A stretch of 64,000 bases of DNA from Dillenia suffruticosa (lineage: Eukaryota > Streptophyta > Magnoliopsida > Dilleniales > Dilleniaceae). The DNA lies in the NCBI GenBank assembly GCA_033439265.1, contig JAVTVX010000019.1:17758039-17822038 (forward strand), read 5' to 3'. This document shows, piece after piece, positions 57,781 to 64,000 of the stretch (positions within the stretch are counted from its first letter, which is position 1; the number at the start of each line of letters is the position of its first letter). The translations under genes and the position numbers were made by a program. Below the pieces are notes generated by a model that was not told the origin of the DNA, made no database searches, and saw only the letters and a list, made by a program, of their open reading frames with translations.

Positions 57781-58569
57781 CAATCTTAATTATATATTTA
57801 TTTTTGGTCGGGGTAGAATACCTAAAAATGAAGAAGTAAAGAAAGGGGCAAACTCTTTAAGGGACCGGGGAGATGTACACGCTTAACAGTGAGAAGCTTC
57901 CTCTCAGTCATTTTCCAAAGACAAACAAAACCTCCCTGGGAGGAAGGCCATACACCACAAGAACATCATCATGAGAAAGAGTGAGGCTAGCAAGGGCATG
58001 AGAAATTGATGCGTGATATGACCGTGCACAAGCTCTGCCCAAATTCAAGAGCCTGTTCAAATACTTATGAATAGGGAATACCTTTGTTAACTAGATAAGG
58101 ACCATTATTAGCCCCTAATAATGTGAGCAATAAAACCATGATAATGTGCATTATCAGTTTCATGCTTTCGGTTTTTTTTTTAAGTTTCATACCATTTAAG
58201 AAAAGTGGACAGCGGGACACTAAAATGGTACTTACTGCGTGGCGTATGATATGAGGAAGGGTATCCATAGGATAGCAACCATTGGTAAAGTGGGACACTT
58301 TCACTCATTCAAGTCAGATCATCTCTCTCTCTCTCTCCTCTGAAGAAATATTACACCACAGGCAAGCCAAAAAAAATAGGAAAGGGACCCAAAAAGTAAG
58401 ATATATATATCACCAAGATGGTGAAGTAAGACGGACTTCACCTCTCTTTTTCTTCCTCTTAAAATTTTTCATCAAACTCAAATGCCAGAACCCTTTCATC
58501 ATCACATCTCTCTTCCCTCTAACTTCTAACCTCTCTCTCTCTCTCTCTCTGTGACTTGAATTTTACAAA

Positions 58570-61500
58570 ATGCCGGGTCTCGTTTCGGTGAAAACTCCAC
58601 CAGAAACACCACGCCTTCAAGTCATAATCCCCGCAGCAACAACACCAACCCAGATCCAGAATGGCAAAACGACGTCATTTTCGTCCATCAGAAGACCTCC
58701 GTCACTGTCGCCGTCAACTTCCGGGAGCTCCATCAAGAAAAAAATAGTCGACGAGTCATCATATCTCGACAACCCGGATCTGGGTCCTTTTTCATTAAAC
58801 TGGCCCGGGATACAATCGGGTTGGGTAATGACCTGAATATGGCATCGGACTATGCAATCCGGGCCTTCAAATCGTTTGAGCTTTGCGAACGAAGGCTAGC
58901 CAAATGTCAATTCGGCAATGAGCTTGCACGTGGTGGCCGCCATTTAGTGCGTCCCGGCCGGTTCAACGATGCGGTCCAAGTTCTCGACGGGGCAGTCCGG
59001 ATCCCGGATTTGACATGCGGGTCGGATCATGCACTTGCCTCATTTTCGGGATATATGCAGTTGGGTGAGACCTACAATATGTTGGGTCAGTTGGATAAGT
59101 CAATAGAGTTATGGGTCCGGGTTAAAGATCCAGGTCGATACTTTGGGTGAGTCCGACCCGGGAGTTGATTTTCCCCTCACATTTACCCTGAACTGAAGAA
59201 AAACCCCCTCGCTGTATTGAAATGGGATCATGTCCTTTTTGAAGTCTTGGTTATTATTTGCTATACCCTATTTATAAATATTGATATACATTTAGGAATG
59301 GGCATATGTCAAGCAGCTTGGCCTATTATTTATGCAAGATTGGCCTCCTTTTCTACATCTGTAAGCCTAATCAAGCCCCTCCCAAATAAATTCTCCATTT
59401 TGAAGCAATGGATTTGGGATTGAGTTTCTTATTAACAACCAACGGTGCCCATTGGTGGTTAGGGTTTGATAGGAGGATAGGCCAAACACTTTTTTCCTTG
59501 GCACGGTTGGGCCCGCACAATCTCAGGTTTAGGCTAGTAGATGCCAAAAGAGGAAAAAAATTGCTCTTTTCATGGTCCTGTGTTCTATTCTCATTATAAG
59601 GTTGCTGCAACCTGTTAAGCATATGATAGTAATCCAGGAAATGGATGAATATGAACATCTCGTGTTTTCAATCTCTGTTGAAACCATAAAATAAATATAT
59701 GAATAACAACTGCCTATAAAGAACCTCTCTCAAGTTTTCCATTATGCTCTTTACATACTAAAGACAATTAACGGTGACCTTTTGAGATGGATGGGAACTT
59801 AAACACCTCGTGCTTTGTTTGGTTTGATGTATGTAGCTAATATCAAATCTCATGGGCAAAAAGTATATCCATTTTGCATTTAGTGCTGGATTGCCTCCAA
59901 TCTCAGAATCATTTCCCAATTTTGCAGGTACTTGGCTGAGGCACATGTTCAAGCAATGCAGTTTGATGAGGCAGAAGAGCTCTGCAAGAAGACTCTTCAA
60001 ATCCACAAGGAGTACAGTGCACCTGCATCCCCTGAGGAAGCAGCTGATTGTCACCTTATGGCTCTTATCTGTGAACAAAGGGAGATTATGAATCTGCTCG
60101 AGCACCTGGTACTTGCTAGCATGGCTATGATAGCCAATGGCCAGGACAACGAGGTTGTTGCTATTGATGTAAGCATCTGTGGTATTTACATGTCCCTTTA
60201 TTGCTATGATGAGGCTGTGTTCTCCTATCAGAAGGCGCTAACTGTGTTCAAATCCACAAAGGGTGATAACCACCCTACAGTTGCATCTGTCTTCATTCGC
60301 CTCACTGACCTCTACCATAAGACAGGAAAGATACGTGAATCAAAATCCTACTGTGAGAATGCTATGAGGAGATATACAAAACCTGTGCCTGGAACCACAT
60401 CAGATGAGGTAGCCAATGGGTTGACAGATATTGCCACCACTTTTCAAGCCATGAATGAGCTTGAGGAGGCATTGAAACTATTGCAAAAGGCGATGAAGTT
60501 GTTAGGGGATCTCCCTGGGCAGCACAGCACAATTGCAGGGATAGAAGAACAGACAGTGTGATGTTCTACATGGTTGGGAGGTATGGAGAAGTTCAAAGCT
60601 CTTTTGAGAGGCTGTGTGCAGCTGTACAGGATAGAAGAGGCTGCTGAATTGTTTGAAGAAGCAAGGGCGATACTAGAGCAGGACTGTGGCTCTTATCACC
60701 TGGATACCCTTGTGTATAGCAATCCTGTAGCAACTTATGATGCCATGGGGACGTAAATTTTAACTGATGGTCTTATTTAAGATTTTGCCAGGCCTCTTCT
60801 GTACTACTCGTTCTGTCTTACATTTGTGTGTTTGCATCCTGTTCGAATTTCTATTGCCTTACTGTTACTGGTCCACCTCAAACCCTGTCATTCAAACAGC
60901 TAGGGGTCTAGTTGAGTTTACTGTCAAGACAGAATTACCGGCCTTTATCATGGTTGATCATGGCATTATATTTTTTTGTTTTTATGCAACAGAATTAGCT
61001 TTTCTTCTGCTTCTGGTTCCAAAGCTGGTTTCCGAGCACTACCAAGGGATCTTCATTGAAAATAGTCCAGTAATTCATCCTAAGCCTAACAAATACATAA
61101 TGCCTCTGAATTTTCTCCTCATATATCCTAGTGGTTGGAGCTGAGTTGAGTAAACTGGCCTCTGTGTGGTTTTAGTGAACTTCATTCTTTCAGCTTCATA
61201 TCCAAATGCCATGAGTCATTAAATATGATCCTAACAAGTGCACTGTTCTTTTCCTGTTCTTTACCTAAATGTAACTATCTTATTTGAAAATCAGTAGGTC
61301 CCTCGTGCACATTCTAATCACAAAGTATCCTATCAATATCTTAATCATGCCAAACGATTTGAGTTTATGGTCCAATTCTGGTCTCCTGCAACTTTGTTGA
61401 ACCTTTTCATGGCATTACAGGGTAGAAGATGCAATTGAAATATTGAAACACATCATCAAGGTGAGGGAAGAAAAACTTGGAACAGCAAATCCAGATGTAG

Positions 61501-61655
61501 ATGATGAGAAGAAAAGGCTAGCTGGGCTATTGAAAGAAGTTGGCGGAGCCCGAAATAGGAAGGGAAAATTGCTTCAGAACCTCCTTATTTCAAACCCCCA
61601 AGGGCTGAAGAAAGAGGGAACAAGGAGAAGGCCCGGGTTTGGCTTTAGAACTTGA
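58570..61655 (+). pseudogene. Kinesin light chain-related (KLCR/CMU) TPR gene, broken
   Basis: KLCR/CMU proteins are TPR scaffolds at cortical microtubules linked to cellulose synthase guidance. The start (MPGLVSVKTPPETPRLQV), after a CT-repeat leader, and later blocks (LDNPDLGPF, FSGYMQLGETYNMLGQLDKS, YLAEAHVQAMQFDEAEELCKK, LEHLVLASMAMIANGQ, SYQKALTVFKS, YSNPVATYDAMG, VREEKLGTANPD) match the family in order. Segments: 58570 to about 59178, 59928 to about 60755 and 61421-61655, separated by introns. Damage: frame shifts near 58800, in 58910-58960 (MSLHVVAAI followed by TAG), near 59112, two compensating ones near 60085, one near 60560, and a deletion of about 30 residues near 60612. The first donor is unrecognisable. 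Introns are retained, so it is a duplicated or degenerated gene, not a retrocopy. Confidence 0.85.
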
Positions 61656-62603
61656 GTTCTATTATATCTGGCTTCTCGATCTTCTCTATCCCACTGGCCA
61701 TGTATCATAGAATTTTATGTAAATGCTTCAGATTTCCATGTAGGCAACTCTTTCTTCTTCTTCTTCTTCTTCTTCTTCTTCTTCTTCCTTTTTTTTTTTC
61801 TGGGTTTTGACCTTGAAGCTGTTTTCTGAAATAAAATTTGGATGTATTCTATGAATGTTCATTCTCTCACTTGTAGTGCTGTTTGTGTACTTAATATGTC
61901 ACAGATATTTGGTCAATGTTTACAGTCTCTGGCTCTAACAGTTCAATATCATACTTGATTCTTTTTTTTTTTTTTGGGATCAGTGCTAAATGAATTTCAT
62001 CAGTAATGCAGAGAGTGCACAGTTCACATCATATGCTAGTCTCCCTTTACAAAATATCCTTTCCCTTCAAGGCTTCCATAAATCCGCACCTCTCCAGTGC
62101 AATCATGTAATGAATGGTGAAACTGGGGACATTTGGCCTTTTTCCTCGTTAGGGATATAATTTTTATGAGATTAAAATTTGATGGTCAAACCGATGGATT
62201 TTCTGATTGTGCTTTGATTCTGGTTCAAGTTAACCCTGATGTAAATCCCAAGGACAAATTTCTTGTTTTAGTCTGAAACTTTTCTGTTGTTTCATATTCC
62301 AATGTTGAGCTCAAGACCTGGAATCTCGGTTAGTTCTTTAGCTTTTTACTGGACAGAAACAGGTAGCAGAATCTGCAACTTGATATCAACATGACTTATG
62401 TTTCGTAAGATCAAAAGATTGAAGTGAGGCAATTACCTATTTCCACTCAGGTATCTTAACATTAAGATCAACTGGCTGGTTTCTCAAAAGAACTTCCATT
62501 CTGATTATGCAACGAGTACTTTTGCATTAGGAAACTAAATATGTTTTCCTCCCTCTTTATTGGATCCTAAGATTTATTTCAGGTCAGAGTTGCATGAGCC
62601 AGA

Positions 62604-62636
<33 letters not shown>

Positions 62637-64000
62637 CTGTCCTGTGATGAATCTTTCAAGTCATTTGATTGTACAATTTTCACCATGTGTCAATTCAGTC
62701 TGTAAAAACCTCGAAGTACTGCTTTTGAGTTATGCGTCTTAACAGTCTTGAGAAGTGAATTTCTGAAGCACAATTGTTTGCAAATCATCATGTCTTTGAA
62801 GTTTGCTGCTCAGTCATTGGGTGATCTGCAGAAAATGTCATTGTGGGACAAGCTATGGAGTCAAACGTGAAGAAGAACTAGTTTGCAAAATATTTCTGCA
62901 GTTGAAGTCTTGCTGACTGTATGACCTAATCTTCACAAGAGAAGAAGAAGAAAAAGGGATTGGTCCTTGATATATGGTAACTAATCTGTTTATCTGTGAA
63001 GTTTTGATCACTTTACTGGTCAATAACCATGTCAAGCTATTCAATTCAAGTGTTAAATGGAAGATCTTAAGGCCTTTTAACTATAGTACCATATCTTTAG
63101 GCATGTTCATTGCATGCTGGTTGGTTGGCAGATATGGTCTTGGGAGTTCTATGTACAGATCTTTAAGTTCACTAATAATGTGTAGAAAGCCGTGTAGGCA
63201 ATTTTAGAGGAACTAGCTGAATATAAAACGCTAAAGAGTCAAACAGACACTTGACTCTAAAGTTGCAAATTTTTCAATGGAGTTAGATTATGATTGCTTG
63301 ACTAACAAGCTCAAACCCCAGTAAGCCGATATGATGCAAATCACATGGACTTTGAATTTATGGTCTGCAGAAATGAAAGTGGGTGATGAGTATTTATTGC
63401 ATGAAAAATGATTCACCTTGACAAGAAAATATCAAAACATGAACTCCTCCTGTCTACGGTAAAAGCAGCAAGAAACATCAACATGACCAAATCTTTTGAC
63501 CCATTTATGGGACGGATAGTAGCAATCTTCCGAAAATTTTGCTATAAAGTTATGGTGACTGGTAGCAACTTTATTTAGTTGTATTAAACTCAACATAGTC
63601 AACTATAACTGCTCTACATTAGCCATTCACCTGTTAGAGGAAGAGTTAGGTTGGCTTATCTGCAGGTCATTGGTTCTACGATTCAATGAAAGGGGCTAAT
63701 CAGTATGACACAATATGATAAAAATACCTACCTTAGAATGCCAAGTTTTCCTCTATGATTCATGGGTATTTTGCATTCCAACAGTTTAATTTCCTCTGAT
63801 TTCTTCTTCCTTTTTTTTGGGATTTCAAATTCGTCCTCAAGCGGCAGCCCTCTCAACATCCATTATCCTTGACTTTAGCAACCTAACAAACTGCCTGTGC
63901 CTGCACCTGTTACTGTCACTAAATTTGAAAAAATCAGCAACCTGGCATCTAAACTTCCCTTATAAAATCACATGGCATAAACCCTGTATTTGTAGGCAAG
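61656..64000. other. Downstream flank, no gene recognised
   Basis: 3' flank of the KLCR pseudogene. Contains a TTC microsatellite (about 61750-61788) and a CT tract (62605-62630). Small open frames show no coding character. The window ends in ordinary AT-rich sequence. Confidence 0.45.

Noticed and set aside
60767-61144. 125-codon frame inside the KLCR pseudogene
   Set aside because: Lies in the last intron; Phe/Leu-rich composition with no matching family.

Overview
This is a plant nuclear window, very likely from a woody eudicot. The evidence is intron-rich genes with GT-AG junctions, plant-only families (laccase, GH100 neutral invertase, CASP-like, kinesin-light-chain-related), a plant tRNA-Gly, AT-rich intergenic DNA and many old transposable elements (Ty1/copia, a gag-only LTR element, RTE LINEs, SINEs, MITE-like elements). 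Exon joins and translations were worked out by eye from the sequence; no database search was possible.

Layout. 1-11.3 kb holds an A-rich satellite, a small inverted-repeat element, a complete non-autonomous LTR element with a target-site duplication (TSD), and an RTE LINE fragment with a SINE inside it. 11.3-14.3 kb (minus) is a complete six-exon secreted laccase of 571 aa. 17.5-38.8 kb is one old tandem segmental duplication. Each unit carries a minus-strand gene for a roughly 82-aa plant protein and ends in a tRNA-Gly(CCC)-type locus. Unit A (17.5-23.2 kb) is compact and its tRNA is decayed. Unit B (25.2-38.8 kb) has an intact tRNA and was enlarged by an RTE LINE and by an element with terminal inverted repeats, which in turn holds two copia copies in opposite orientation joined by a fold-back junction. 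39.6-44.8 kb (minus) is a complete four-exon beta-clade (cytosolic type) alkaline/neutral invertase of 633 aa. It has a GC-AG intron, a solo LTR in intron 1 and a tandemly duplicated 3' end. 45.5 kb is an orphan, frameshifted last exon of a CASP-like gene. 48.2-49.4 kb is a degenerate minisatellite rich in CACGTG-like words. 52.2-52.6 kb (minus) is a two-exon gene for a 95-aa single-pass membrane protein. 58.6-61.7 kb (plus) is a kinesin-light-chain-related (KLCR/CMU) gene that kept its introns but is broken by several frameshifts and a deletion.

The genes do not form a pathway. Laccase (cell-wall phenolic oxidation) and neutral invertase (sucrose hydrolysis) are independent single genes. A shared trait is a CT-repeat leader just upstream of the start codon in nearly every gene here. 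I found no convincing new multi-gene system. The most unusual structures are the three-deep nested insertion in unit B with its inverted copia pair, the duplicated gene-plus-tRNA block, and a perfect 21-bp hairpin at 55.7 kb.
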